Shown: positions 1 through 8,134, counted from the first letter of the stretch. The stretch: 33,824 bases of DNA from JBOHPP01 sp050731755 (GCA_050731755.1 JBOHPP010000065.1:1-33824); one strand, 5' to 3'. The notes: generated from the letters alone by a model not told the origin. Made by a program: numbers and translations.

Positions 1-81
1 ATCGTGCACTCGGCCAAGATCCAGGGTGTCGGCTCGATCCCGAACGAGAAGTTCTACGCCGTGTACGCGCGGCCCCGGTAG
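1..81 (+). CDS. C-terminal end of an ABC transporter solute-binding protein (family 5), partial
   Basis: Frame 1 is open from the window edge to a TAG at 79-81 and encodes 26 residues ending VYARPR. Only the last residues are present, so the family cannot be read from the fragment itself. The call rests on context: it ends 30 bp before a DppB-type permease and a DppC-type permease, and in dipeptide/oligopeptide/nickel (Dpp/Opp/Nik) operons the gene before the first permease normally encodes the periplasmic family-5 binding protein. The short tail is compatible with the end of such a protein. Substrate unknown. Confidence 0.6.
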   Translation: MVHSAKIQGVGSIPNEKFYAVYARPR

Positions 82-111
82 CCGCCGGACTCGGAGGGCG
101 CGACCGGGGCC

Positions 112-1041
112 ATGAGGCTCGCGCGGCGGTATCTCGCCCAGCGGCTCGTGGCCTCGGTCATAACTCTGCTCGGCGTCTCGATCATCGTTTTACTGATGGT
201 CCGGGAGCTGCCCGGAGACCCCGCGCGCGACATCGCCGGGCTCCTGGCCACCGAGGAGGACGTCCAGCGCATCCGGGTGGAGTTGGGGATCGAGCGCCCC
301 CTCCTCGTCCAGTACGGGATCTTCCTCGGCCGTTTCGTGCGGGGCGACCTCGGCATCTCGGCCCGCACCTCTGAGCCGGTCCTGAGCGAGCTGCGGCCTC
401 GTCTGGCCTCCACGCTGCAGCTCGCGCTGGCCAGCGCCGGAATCGCCGCGCTGCTCGGCATCGCCGCCGGCACGCTGGCCGCCGCGCGGCCTTACTCGCG
501 GTTCGACTACCTGCTGTCGCTCTCTACGCTCTTCGGGGTCTCCATGCCCGTGTACTGGCTCGGGCTCATGCTCATCATCGTCTTCGCGGTTCAGCTCAAC
601 TGGCTGCCCGCCGCGGGGGCGGAAACCCCGGCCAGCATCGTGCTGCCGTCACTGACGCTGGCCGCCTTCTCGGTGGCGCTGATCGCCCGGATGACCCGGG
701 CCAGCATGCTGGAGGCCCTCGGCCAGGACTACGTGCGCACGGCTCGGGCCAAAGGGCTCGCCGAGATGGCGGTGGTCGTCCGCCACGCCTTGAAGAACGC
801 GCTGATCCCCATCGTCACCGTGGTGGGCCTTCAGTTCGGCACCCTCCTCGGCGGCGCAGTGCTGACCGAGTCGGTGTTCGGTTGGCCGGGCATGGGCCTG
901 CTCCTGGTGGACTCGATCTTCTCCCGCGATTACGCGATGGTGCAGGGGATCGTGCTCGTCTTCTCGTCGCTGTTCATCCTCACCAACCTCGTCGTCGACC
1001 TGCTCTATGCCGTCATCGACCCTCGAATCCATTACAGCTGA
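112..1041 (+). CDS. Dpp/Opp-type ABC transporter permease (DppB-like)
   Basis: 309-residue inner-membrane permease of the binding-protein-dependent peptide transporter family. The N-terminus (MRLARRYLAQRLVASVITLL) is the first membrane helix, followed by a periplasmic loop containing the family pattern LPGDPARD. The cytoplasmic EAA-like loop is visible around residues 200-235 (YVRTARAKGLAE, then HALKNALIP). The C-terminus has the common ending DLLYAVIDPRI. Length is typical. ATG start at 112 has a GGAGG-like ribosome site about 14 nt upstream. It follows the binding-protein tail and overlaps the next permease by 35 bp, so the three are one operon. No ATPase subunit follows, so ATPases are probably encoded upstream or elsewhere. 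Confidence 0.9.
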   Translation: MRLARRYLAQRLVASVITLLGVSIIVLLMVRELPGDPARDIAGLLATEEDVQRIRVELGIERPLLVQYGIFLGRFVRGDLGISARTSEPVLSELRPRLASTLQLALASAGIAALLGIAAGTLAAARPYSRFDYLLSLSTLFGVSMPVYWLGLMLIIVFAVQLNWLPAAGAETPASIVLPSLTLAAFSVALIARMTRASMLEALGQDYVRTARAKGLAEMAVVVRHALKNALIPIVTVVGLQFGTLLGGAVLTESVFGWPGMGLLLVDSIFSRDYAMVQGIVLVFSSLFILTNLVVDLLYAVIDPRIHYS

Positions 1042-1918
1042 GTCGCCGCCGCTCGCCGCCGAGTGGCCCCGGCTCCGCCTGTTCCTGGAAGGCTGGCAGC
1101 GCTTCCGCCGTCATCGGGTGGCCGTGGTCGGCCTCGCCCTCCTGGTGGCGCTCGTCATTGCGTGCCTCACCGCGCCGCTGCTCACCGCCGAGGATCCCGA
1201 GCGCCAGAGCCTGGCGCGGGCCCTCCGGCCGCCGTCTTGGTCCCACCCGCTCGGCACCGACCATCTGGGGCGTGACCTCCTGGCCCGCATTCTCTACGGC
1301 GGGCGGCTGTCGTTGGTGATCGGGTTCCTCGCCGTGGGCATCGGCCTGGCTGTCGGCGTCCCGTTGGGTGCGATCTCCGGCTTCCAGGGTGGGCGCACGG
1401 ATCTGGTCATCCAGCGCTTCGCCGACATCCTGCTGTCGTTCCCGGGCTTTCTCCTGGCGCTGTCGCTCGTCGCCATGCTCGGCGTCGGGCTGGGGAACGT
1501 GATCATCTCCGTAGGCATCAGTGCCGTGCCCTCGTTCATCCGGTTGGTGCGGGGCTCCGTGCTCTCCATCCGGGAGCAGGTCTACGTGGAGGCCGCCCAC
1601 GCCCTCGGCCAGACGCGGTCCGTGATCATCTTCCGTCACGTGCTGCCCAATGCGATGGCTCCGGTGATCGTGCAGTCGACGCTCAGCCTCGGCTTCGCCA
1701 TCCTGGTGGCGGCCGGCCTCGGCTTCCTCGGCCTGGGCGTTCAGGCGCCGACGCCGGAATGGGGCACTATGCTGGGCGAGGGCCGGCAGTACATCTTTCG
1801 CGCGCCGTCCCTGACGACGTTTCCGGGGTTGGCCATCTTTCTGGCCGTGCTGGGCTTCAACCTCTTCGGCGACGGTCTGCGGGACGCGCTCGACCCTCGC
1901 ATGCGCACGCTCGGATGA
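1007..1918 (+). CDS. Dpp/Opp-type ABC transporter permease (DppC-like)
   Basis: 303-residue partner permease. It has the OppC-type N-terminal segment (FRRHRVAVVGLALLVALVIA), a periplasmic loop with the diagnostic HPLGTDHLGRDLLARILYGG pattern around residues 80-100, and the EAA loop (YVEAAHALGQTRSVIIFRHVLPN) around 195-217. The end DALDPRMR is typical of the family. It overlaps the dppB-like gene by 35 bp and is co-transcribed. Together the two form the membrane channel for peptides, nickel or another small polar ligand; the ligand cannot be told from the sequence. The exact start is uncertain because the overlap is long, but the first helix is intact from this ATG. Confidence 0.9.
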   Translation: MPSSTLESITAESPPLAAEWPRLRLFLEGWQRFRRHRVAVVGLALLVALVIACLTAPLLTAEDPERQSLARALRPPSWSHPLGTDHLGRDLLARILYGGRLSLVIGFLAVGIGLAVGVPLGAISGFQGGRTDLVIQRFADILLSFPGFLLALSLVAMLGVGLGNVIISVGISAVPSFIRLVRGSVLSIREQVYVEAAHALGQTRSVIIFRHVLPNAMAPVIVQSTLSLGFAILVAAGLGFLGLGVQAPTPEWGTMLGEGRQYIFRAPSLTTFPGLAIFLAVLGFNLFGDGLRDALDPRMRTLG

Positions 1919-1930
1919 CGCCGGCCGTGG

Positions 1931-1959
1931 TTGACGGGGCGCGGTCGGCCTCCTAGAGT
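1931..1959 (+). promoter_or_regulatory. sigma70-type promoter for the phosphonate transporter operon
   Basis: TTGACG at 1931-1936, a 17-bp spacer, then TAGAGT at 1954-1959. It lies in the only gap (62 bp) between the Dpp permeases and phnD. The expected transcription start (about 1966) is just ahead of a strong ribosome site, AGGAGGG at 1968-1974, which is 6 nt from the ATG at 1981. Confidence 0.7.
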
Positions 1960-1980
1960 ACGACGCCAGGAGGGACGTCC

Positions 1981-2994
1981 ATGAGGCTTGTGAGGTTAGT
2001 GCGGTTTCCGCTCGCGCTCGCCATCGTGGCCGTCGCTCTGACCGCGGCGCTGGCCGCCGAGCCCTGCGCCCACCGCGGCAAGCTCGACACCCTCTATTGC
2101 GACGAGAACCGCGACCTCGTCGCCGACCCCCCCAAGGACCGGGCCAGGCTCGTCAGCCCCGACACGCTGGTCTTCACCTACGCGCCGGTGGAGGACCCGG
2201 CCGTCTATGAAGGCGCATGGGCCGACTTCATCAAGCACGTGGAAAAGGTCACCGGCAAGAAGACCAAGTACTTCGGCCTCCAGAACTACGCCGCCCAGAT
2301 CGAGGCCATGCGCTCAGGACGCCTGCATATCTCCGCCTTCTCGACGGGGAGTCTGGTCTACGCCGTCCACCTGGCCGGGGCGGTGCCCTTCGCGATCATG
2401 CGCGACGTCCGGGGGCCGTCTGGCTATCACCTGATCGTCATCCGCCACGCCAAGAACGAGGCCATCGGGTCCATCGCCGACCTCAAGGGCAAGCGGGTGG
2501 CCCACGTGTCCCAGACGTCCTCCTCCGGCCACCAGGCGCCGGTGTACTTCTTCTCGAGGATGGGCGTGGTGCCCGGCCGTGACTACCAGATCGTCTTCTC
2601 CGGCAAGCACGACAACAGCATCTTCGGCGTGGTCAACGGCGACTACGACGCCGCCGCGGTAGCCGACACCGTGCTAGAGCGGATGGTGGCCCGCGGGGTG
2701 GTGAAGGCCGGCGACTACAAGGTGATCTACACCTCGCCGGTGTTCCCCACCGCCGGCTTTGCCTACGCCCACACCCTCGACCCCCGCCTCGTCGACAAGA
2801 TCAAGGAGGCGTTCGTTTCCTTCAAGTTCGAGGGCACGAGCGTTGGCAAGGAGTTCAAGGACCGCACCGGCTTTCTGCCCGTGAACTACGCGCGGGACTG
2901 GGAGTCGGTGATCGGCATCCTCGAGGCGAACGGCGTCACCTTCACCAAGGACTCGCCGGAGTACAAGAAGCTCGAAAAGCGAGGCAGCGAGTAG
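1981..2994 (+). CDS. phnD: phosphonate/phosphite ABC transporter substrate-binding protein
   Basis: 337 residues with a signal peptide (residues 1-26, hydrophobic core LALAIVAVALTAALA, cleavage likely before EPCAHR). The rest is a PhnD-family periplasmic binding protein: LVFTYAPVEDP begins the first lobe, AMRSGRLHISAFSTGSLVYA and DLKGKRVAHVSQTSSSGH are typical ligand-pocket strands, and SGKHDNSIFGVVNGDYDAAAVADTVLERM is the second-lobe signature. Between the signal peptide and first lobe is a short segment with two cysteines and the acidic pattern DENRDLVAD, resembling a calcium-binding loop; I infer a small disulphide-closed cap. First gene of a phnD-C-E-E operon. Ligand could be phosphonate, phosphite or another phosphorus oxyanion. 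Confidence 0.88.
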   Translation: MRLVRLVRFPLALAIVAVALTAALAAEPCAHRGKLDTLYCDENRDLVADPPKDRARLVSPDTLVFTYAPVEDPAVYEGAWADFIKHVEKVTGKKTKYFGLQNYAAQIEAMRSGRLHISAFSTGSLVYAVHLAGAVPFAIMRDVRGPSGYHLIVIRHAKNEAIGSIADLKGKRVAHVSQTSSSGHQAPVYFFSRMGVVPGRDYQIVFSGKHDNSIFGVVNGDYDAAAVADTVLERMVARGVVKAGDYKVIYTSPVFPTAGFAYAHTLDPRLVDKIKEAFVSFKFEGTSVGKEFKDRTGFLPVNYARDWESVIGILEANGVTFTKDSPEYKKLEKRGSE

Positions 2995-3005
2995 CGGCCG
3001 GCCGC

Positions 3006-3770
3006 GTGCTCCAGGTCACGGGGCTGCGGAAGACGTACCCCACCGGGGACGCCGCGCTCCGGGGCGTCTCCTTCACCGTCGACGGCCACGACGCCGTCTT
3101 CGTCATCGGTTCTTCCGGCGCCGGCAAGTCCACCCTGCTCCGTTGCATCAACCGTCTCGTCGAGCCCGATGCTGGCTCGGTGAAGCTCGATGGGCGGGAG
3201 ATCACGGCGCTGAGCGGAGCCGCGCTGAGGGCGGCCCGCCAGGCGATGGGCATGATCTTCCAGGAGTTCAACCTGGTCGAGCGGCTCACGGTGATGGAGA
3301 ACGTGCTGTCGGGCCGGCTCGGCTACGTCACGACCTGGCAGGCCTGGCGCCGGCGGTTTCCCGCTGAGGACGTCGAGGCGGCGTTCCGGACGCTGGCCCG
3401 GGTGGGGCTCGAGGGCTTCGAGAACAAGCGGGCCGATGAGCTGTCCGGCGGCCAGCGGCAGCGCGTGGGCATCGCCCGCGCGCTCGTGCAGCGCCCGAAG
3501 ATCTTGCTCGTCGACGAGCCGACCTCCAGCCTGGACCCGCTGACCTCGGAGGCGGTCATGAAGCTGATCGTCGAGCTGGCCGCTGAGGACGGGATCCCGG
3601 CTCTGGTGAACATGCACGACGTGCCGCTGGCCCGCGCGTTCGCCCGGCGAATCATCGGGCTGCGCGCGGGCGAGATCGTCTTCGAGGGCACCGTGAGCGC
3701 GCTCACCGCCGAGGCGCTGGAGACCATCTACGGCGGGATGTGGACCAGCGCGGAGAGGCCATCGCGGTGA
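3006..3770 (+). CDS. phnC: phosphonate ABC transporter ATP-binding protein
   Basis: 254-residue ATPase with all expected motifs: Walker A GSSGAGKST (about residues 35-43), Q-loop in FQEFNLVERL, signature LSGGQRQRVGIARAL (about 145-160), Walker B ILLVDEPTSSLDP (about 165-177) and a switch histidine in NMHD. NLVERLTVMENVLSGRLGY is characteristic of PhnC-type ATPases. The start is GTG at 3006, 11 bp after phnD ends. It overlaps the next permease by 4 bp (GTGA), showing translational coupling. It powers import of the ligand captured by PhnD. Confidence 0.9.
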   Translation: MLQVTGLRKTYPTGDAALRGVSFTVDGHDAVFVIGSSGAGKSTLLRCINRLVEPDAGSVKLDGREITALSGAALRAARQAMGMIFQEFNLVERLTVMENVLSGRLGYVTTWQAWRRRFPAEDVEAAFRTLARVGLEGFENKRADELSGGQRQRVGIARALVQRPKILLVDEPTSSLDPLTSEAVMKLIVELAAEDGIPALVNMHDVPLARAFARRIIGLRAGEIVFEGTVSALTAEALETIYGGMWTSAERPSR

Positions 3771-4555
3771 GCGCCCGCGCCTGGCGCCGGCCGTCGCTCT
3801 GGCCCCGGCCCTGGATGGGGCCGGTCGTGTGGTCCGGTGCCGGCACATTCCTGCTCTGGAACGCGGTCAGCCTGGAGATCAACCCGGATCGGATCGCCCG
3901 TGGATTGGGCCGGCTCGGCGAGGTCGCTGCACGAGCCGTTCCCCCGGACTTCGCCCGCACCGGGCTGCTCGTGAGCGGCGTGCTCGAGAGCGTGGAGATC
4001 GCCACGCTCTCGACGATGTTCGGCGTCTTGCTCGGCATCCCGGTGGCCGTGCTGGCCGCCCGCACTGTCGTGCCGCCGGCCGTCTACGCGGGCGGGCGCG
4101 GGACGATCACGCTGGGGCGCACCTTCCACGAGCTGATCGTGGGCATCCTGTTCGTCAAGGCCGTGGGCTTCGGCCCGCTGGCCGGCGTGCTCACCCTCAC
4201 CGTGAACTCCGTCGGCTTCTTCTCCAAGCTCCTCGCCGAAGAGATCGAGCGCATCGACCGGGGTCAGATCGAGGCCATTCGCGCCACCGGTGCCTCACGG
4301 GCCCAGATCCTCATCTACGGCGTGCTGCCGCAGGTGTTGCCGCGGATCATCGGCCTCACCATCTACCAGTGGGACATCCACCTCCGGCAGTCCACCATCA
4401 TCGGCATCGTGGGGGCGGGTGGGATCGGCGCCACGCTGCTCAACGCCTTCTCCCGCTACGACTACGACTTCGCCTTAGCCATCCTGATCGTCATCGTGGC
4501 CATCGTGCTGGTAGGCGAGGCGGTGAGCGCTGTGGCCCGGAGAGCCGCCCAGTGA
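3767..4555 (+). CDS. phnE: phosphonate ABC transporter permease (first PhnE copy)
   Basis: 262-residue permease. I place the start at GTG 3767, which overlaps the phnC stop as GTGA and has a GGAGAG ribosome site about 9 nt upstream; an in-frame GTG at 3740 would add nine residues. Several membrane helices are visible, with a PhnE-type EAA loop (LLAEEIERIDRGQIEAIRATGASRAQILIYGVLPQVLP) around residues 150-187 and the conserved IYQWDIHLRQSTIIGIVGAGGIG segment after it. It ends in a GTGA overlap with a second, related permease. Two PhnE proteins probably form a heterodimeric channel. Confidence 0.88.
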   Translation: MSARAWRRPSLWPRPWMGPVVWSGAGTFLLWNAVSLEINPDRIARGLGRLGEVAARAVPPDFARTGLLVSGVLESVEIATLSTMFGVLLGIPVAVLAARTVVPPAVYAGGRGTITLGRTFHELIVGILFVKAVGFGPLAGVLTLTVNSVGFFSKLLAEEIERIDRGQIEAIRATGASRAQILIYGVLPQVLPRIIGLTIYQWDIHLRQSTIIGIVGAGGIGATLLNAFSRYDYDFALAILIVIVAIVLVGEAVSAVARRAAQ

Positions 4556-5346
4556 GCGCGGCCGTCCGCACCTGGAGACGATTCACGCCGATGGGGGCCG
4601 CCCTGCGCACGCTGGGGCAGGTGGCGGTGGTCGGCCTGGCGGTCTGGATGCTGGCCCGGCTCGGCATCCGGTGGGAGTACGTCGCCGACGCGCCCTGGCA
4701 GATCGGCGACCTGCTCGGCCGGATGTTCCCGCCGGAGTGGTCGGCGGCGGGCGCGCTCGTGGGGCCGCTGATCCAGACCGTGAACATCGCCACGCTGGGC
4801 ACGGCCCTGGCCATCGCACTCTCCCTGCCGGTGGCGCTGCTGGCCGCGCTCAACACGACACCGAACCGCGCCACCTACGGCCTGGCCCGCGTGATCATGG
4901 TCCTGAGCCGCTCGGTGGACACGCTGATCTGGGCGCTCGTGTTCATCATCGCGGTCGGCCCCGGCTCGCTGGCCGGCGTGCTGGCCATCGCCGTGCGCTC
5001 GATCGGATTCGTCTCCAAGCTGCTCGCCGAGGGTATCGAAGAGATCGACGCCGGCCAGGTGGAGGCCGTGACCGCCACCGGCGCCGGCCGCTGGCAGGTC
5101 CTCTTCTACGCCGTCGTGCCCCAGGTGCGCCCGGTGTTCGCCGGCGTGGCCATCTACCGCTGGGACATCAACATCCGGGAGTCCACCGTGCTGGGCCTGG
5201 TGGGCGCCGGCGGCATCGGCTTCGCGCTCAACGAGGCGATCCTGGGGCTCGAATGGAGCCGGGTGGGCATGATCCTCGTCATCGTCCTGGCGGTGGTCGC
5301 CGCCTCGGAGGCGGGGTCGGCCTGGCTCCGCAAGCGCGTCACCTGA
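4552..5346 (+). CDS. phnE2: phosphonate ABC transporter permease (second PhnE copy)
   Basis: 264 residues from GTG 4552, which overlaps the previous stop as GTGA. It has the same architecture as the first permease: membrane helices, an EAA loop (LLAEGIEEIDAGQVEAVTATGAGRWQVLFYAVVPQV) and the family segment IYRWDINIRESTVLGLVGAGGIG. The two are clearly paralogous but well diverged, pointing to an old tandem duplication seen in many phn importers rather than a recent copy. Completes the phnDCEE operon. No C-P lyase (phnG-M) or phosphonatase genes follow in this window, so the fate of the imported compound is unknown. Confidence 0.88.
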   Translation: MSAAVRTWRRFTPMGAALRTLGQVAVVGLAVWMLARLGIRWEYVADAPWQIGDLLGRMFPPEWSAAGALVGPLIQTVNIATLGTALAIALSLPVALLAALNTTPNRATYGLARVIMVLSRSVDTLIWALVFIIAVGPGSLAGVLAIAVRSIGFVSKLLAEGIEEIDAGQVEAVTATGAGRWQVLFYAVVPQVRPVFAGVAIYRWDINIRESTVLGLVGAGGIGFALNEAILGLEWSRVGMILVIVLAVVAASEAGSAWLRKRVT

Positions 5347-6554
5347 GCGCCGCCTCCCGCCGCGCGGCGCTCTCCGTCGGCATCGCCGCCGCCACCCTCG
5401 CCGTCCAGAACGGCATCGTGATGGCCTTCGCCGTCCTCTACCTGCCACTGATCGCGGAGTTCGGCGGCTCGCGGGGCGAGGTGGCCGCCGTGCACTCCGC
5501 GGTGCTTTTACTGGGCGGCTTCGGCGGCCCGCTCGTCGGCTGGGCCTTCGACCGGCTCGGGCCGCGTTGGCTGTTCCAGGCCGGCGCGCTGTTGGCCGCC
5601 GCGGCGTTCGTCGCGGCGAGCCGGGTCGCGTCGCTGCCGGCGCTGATCCTCGTCTACGGGGTCGTCGGCGGGCTCGGTCTGGCGATGCTCGGCAGCCAGG
5701 CCAACATGATCGTGGCCGCGCTCTGGTACCCCGCGGCCCGCGGCCGCGCCATCGCCGTGGCCGATCTCGGCACGGGCTTCGGCGCCTTCTGCTTCGTCCC
5801 GCTGGCCCAGATCCTGGTGGACGCGATCGGCTGGCGCGGCACGCTGCTCGTCTGGGCCGGGCTCCTCGTCGCCGTGGTGATCCCGCTCAACGCCTTTCAG
5901 CGCCTGCCCGAGCGCGTGGTGCCGGTGGGACGCGAGGTCCAGGTCGAGGCCTCAGGGTGGACGCTCGAGCTCGCCGTGAGATCGCCCGCCTTCTGGTGGC
6001 TCGCCCTCACGCGTGTCTGCGCGGCGTGTGCCTTCCCGATCCTCAACACCCACATGGTGGCCCACGCCATTGATCACGGAATCGCGCCGGCCACGGCGGC
6101 CGCCGCGCTCGGCACCGTCAGCCTGGTGAGCCTTCCTGGACGGTTTGCCACCGGCTGGCTGTCGGACCGGATCGGCCGGGCGCCCACGCTGACGATCACC
6201 TACGCCAGCGCAACCGTCGGCATCGGCTGCCTCGCCTTGCTGGCCTTTACGCAGTCGCCCTTGTGGCTGGCCCTCTACGTGGTCTTCTTCGGACTGGCCC
6301 AGGGCTCGAGCGGGATCGTCGGCTCCGCCCGGGCGGTCGACGTCTTCGCCGGGGCCTCTTTTGGGACAATCTACGGCTGGCTGACGCTGGCGGGCGGCCC
6401 CGGCGAGGCGCTGGGCGCGTGGATCGGTGGGGCGATCTTCGACCGGACGGGCAGCTACCTGGGCGCCTTCGTCATTGCGGTGGCGGCGCTGGCCGTCGGA
6501 CTCACCGCCATGTGGCGCGTGCGCCCGGACCTGCGAAGGTCGAGGATGTCCTAG
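5343..6554 (+). CDS. MFS transporter (oxalate/monocarboxylate-carrier-like)
   Basis: 403 residues if translation starts at CTG 5343, which overlaps the phnE2 stop by 4 bp (CTGA). No in-frame ATG, GTG or TTG lies between the upstream gene's frame and GTG 5418/ATG 5421, and starting there would cut the first membrane helix (TLAVQNGIVMAFAVLYLPLI). Twelve hydrophobic segments are visible with a central hydrophilic break after AFQRLPERVVP. The family loop motif appears as GWAFDRLGPRW. The pattern resembles OxlT/monocarboxylate-type carriers. Substrate unknown; co-transcription with the phosphonate importer is likely from the overlap. The start codon is the weak point. Confidence 0.8.
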   Translation: MSAASRRAALSVGIAAATLAVQNGIVMAFAVLYLPLIAEFGGSRGEVAAVHSAVLLLGGFGGPLVGWAFDRLGPRWLFQAGALLAAAAFVAASRVASLPALILVYGVVGGLGLAMLGSQANMIVAALWYPAARGRAIAVADLGTGFGAFCFVPLAQILVDAIGWRGTLLVWAGLLVAVVIPLNAFQRLPERVVPVGREVQVEASGWTLELAVRSPAFWWLALTRVCAACAFPILNTHMVAHAIDHGIAPATAAAALGTVSLVSLPGRFATGWLSDRIGRAPTLTITYASATVGIGCLALLAFTQSPLWLALYVVFFGLAQGSSGIVGSARAVDVFAGASFGTIYGWLTLAGGPGEALGAWIGGAIFDRTGSYLGAFVIAVAALAVGLTAMWRVRPDLRRSRMS

Positions 6555-6557
6555 AAT
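6552..6557 (+). promoter_or_regulatory. possible -10 box for the low-GC nuclease-like gene
   Basis: TAGAAT at 6552-6557 overlaps the stop of the MFS gene and lies 23 nt before GTG 6581. No convincing -35 box is seen at the right distance, so this is weak. Confidence 0.3.
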
Positions 6558-6580
6558 TTGGCAGGTGCTTGGCTCAATGC

Positions 6581-7495
6581 GTGAGGACTCGTTCCCTGAA
6601 TAAGGCCGAAAGAGCTTCATTCGTCACGGAGCTTGAGTCAAGGTTTGGACGAGTGCGATCGCTACAGGGTAGCCAATCTTTGCTCGAGTTTGGCGAAAAC
6701 TTATGCCGTATCTACGTCAGATACTCTCGAGTGCATGGCCAAGGGCGAACGTTCTATGGCCTTCGGCAAGACGATCTGCGGGAATTGGAAGGGCGACTCT
6801 CCTTTGTCGTTTTTCTCTGGGAGGGTCAGACGGCGCCTTTAATCGTGCCGTTTGCTGACTACGAGGAAGTGTTCCACGATACGACGCCGGCCAGGGATCG
6901 TCAGTACAAGACTCAGATCTACATCAGCGAGGAGGGAACTGAGCTTTATATAGCCAGAGCGGGGCGCTTTAACGTAGATGCACATATCGGTTGGGAAAGC
7001 ATGGAGCGGGCTGTCCGCGCACGACGAGCCGATATCCCTGACCTGACGCATCCTCAGATTCAGACGCTCCTTGGGGCGATCGGAGCACTCAAGAACTTCG
7101 ATGTCTGGATTCCATTGGCAGATCGCGAAGCGTTGGATTGGTCCATGGCGAGGAGATTCTCTTGCGTTCGGGCGCTGCCGTATGAGCGGACAACCTGTGC
7201 TCTGCTCGATGCCGTAGATGCGATGTGGCTTCGGCGTGGGTCAAACGAGCTCGTTGCATTGTATGAAGTGGAACACTCGACCCCGATCTACTCTGGGCTG
7301 TTGCGTCTGAACGATATTCGCTTGACCCTGACTTACGAGCCGCGGCTGGCGATCGTCTCAAACGATGTGCGGCGTTCTGTCTTCATGAAACAACTACGTC
7401 GACCTACTTTCCAGCGGAGCGGGCTGACTGAGAAGTGCACATTTCTGGAGTATAGGGAAGTCTTTGAATGGTACAGACGCGCTAAAGGCGACTGA
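6581..7495 (+). CDS. orphan restriction-endonuclease-like protein (PD-(D/E)XK candidate)
   Basis: 304 residues from GTG 6581 (TTG 6569 is an alternative). Base composition falls to about 50 % GC, unlike every neighbour, which suggests horizontal transfer. The N-terminal half (residues about 25-145) looks beta-rich (RLSFVVFLWEGQ, KTQIYISEEGTELYIARAG). The C-terminal half carries an acidic pair resembling a nuclease core: DVWIPL near residue 173 and ALYEVEHSTPIYSGLLRL near 227-244. EVE followed by STxIxSGLLR is a pattern I associate with restriction-endonuclease-like domains, but the usual ExK lysine is not obvious. No methyltransferase or helicase is adjacent. Function is inferred. Confidence 0.55.
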   Translation: MRTRSLNKAERASFVTELESRFGRVRSLQGSQSLLEFGENLCRIYVRYSRVHGQGRTFYGLRQDDLRELEGRLSFVVFLWEGQTAPLIVPFADYEEVFHDTTPARDRQYKTQIYISEEGTELYIARAGRFNVDAHIGWESMERAVRARRADIPDLTHPQIQTLLGAIGALKNFDVWIPLADREALDWSMARRFSCVRALPYERTTCALLDAVDAMWLRRGSNELVALYEVEHSTPIYSGLLRLNDIRLTLTYEPRLAIVSNDVRRSVFMKQLRRPTFQRSGLTEKCTFLEYREVFEWYRRAKGD

Positions 7496-7498
7496 GTT

Positions 7499-7684
7499 CT
7501 AATCCTGTTCAGCGTCCGGGGTTGGCGGAGGCCGGAGCCATGCAGGAAGTTCTGTGCCTTCGGCGACAACGGCTTTGGCAATGGCGGCGTCAAGCTCCGC
7601 GCTGTAGTCCAGGTAGTCCATCTCCTCGGCATCTTCGAAGAGCGCTATGATACGCCCATCATCAGTCATAACAGCGAGTTTCAT
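7499..7684 (-). CDS. hypothetical 61-residue acidic protein
   Basis: Starts at ATG 7684, overlapping the stop of the upstream VOC gene by 4 bp (ATGA), so it is translationally coupled. The sequence begins MKLAVMTDDGRIIALFEDAE, like a short beta-hairpin plus acidic helix, and ends in a proline-rich tail. Thirteen Asp/Glu make it strongly acidic. No recognised family. It converges with the nuclease-like gene, whose stop is 3 bp away, leaving no room for a dedicated terminator. The coupling to a coding neighbour is the main reason to accept it as real. Confidence 0.6.
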   Translation of the reverse strand: MKLAVMTDDGRIIALFEDAEEMDYLDYSAELDAAIAKAVVAEGTELPAWLRPPPTPDAEQD

Positions 7685-8121
7685 GGCGCTTCCCTCACGG
7701 TGCTGAGCGTCGAGTCTCGACCACCCGCGCGCAGGTCCACGTACAGCTCGATCTCGTGACCGTCGGGGTCACGGACGCAGAAGCAGTTGTCCTGCTCGCC
7801 GAACGGTTTGAGCCCGTGGCCCTCCACCCAGCGGCGGGCCGCGGCCAGTTCCGCTGCGGAGTCGCCGACCTCGAAGGCGATGTGGTAGAGACCGGGCACG
7901 CCCTTGGGTTGCGGCCCTGGACCCTCGGCGCGGGCCAGCTCGCAGGAGACGTCGTGATGATGGCGGCCGGCGGAGAAGAACACGATGCGGCCGCTCTTGG
8001 CGGTGCCCGTCTCGGCCAGGCCGAGGACGTCACGGTAGAACCGGCGGCAGGCCTCCAGGTCGCGGACGAACAGCGAGATGTGTCCCAGCTCGCGGATTTT
8101 GAGCCGCGACGGTGTCTGCAT
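7681..8121 (-). CDS. VOC-family protein (glyoxalase/extradiol-dioxygenase fold)
   Basis: 146 residues from ATG 8121. Another ATG at 8151 would add 10 residues but would collide with the start codon of the divergent MFS gene. It shows the two betaalphabetabetabeta modules of the vicinal-oxygen-chelate fold: LGHISLFVRDLEACRRFYRD opens the first, YHIAFEVGDSAAELAAARRW the second, and DPDGHEIELYVD closes it. The metal ligands expected for the family are visible (His in GHI, His in YHI, Glu in EIELY). Reaction cannot be named from sequence: lactoylglutathione lyase, extradiol dioxygenase and fosfomycin-type resistance proteins share this fold. Forms an operon with the 61-aa protein. Confidence 0.82.
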   Translation of the reverse strand: MQTPSRLKIRELGHISLFVRDLEACRRFYRDVLGLAETGTAKSGRIVFFSAGRHHHDVSCELARAEGPGPQPKGVPGLYHIAFEVGDSAAELAAARRWVEGHGLKPFGEQDNCFCVRDPDGHEIELYVDLRAGGRDSTLSTVREAP

Positions 8122-8134
8122 TCGGCGGGTAGTG

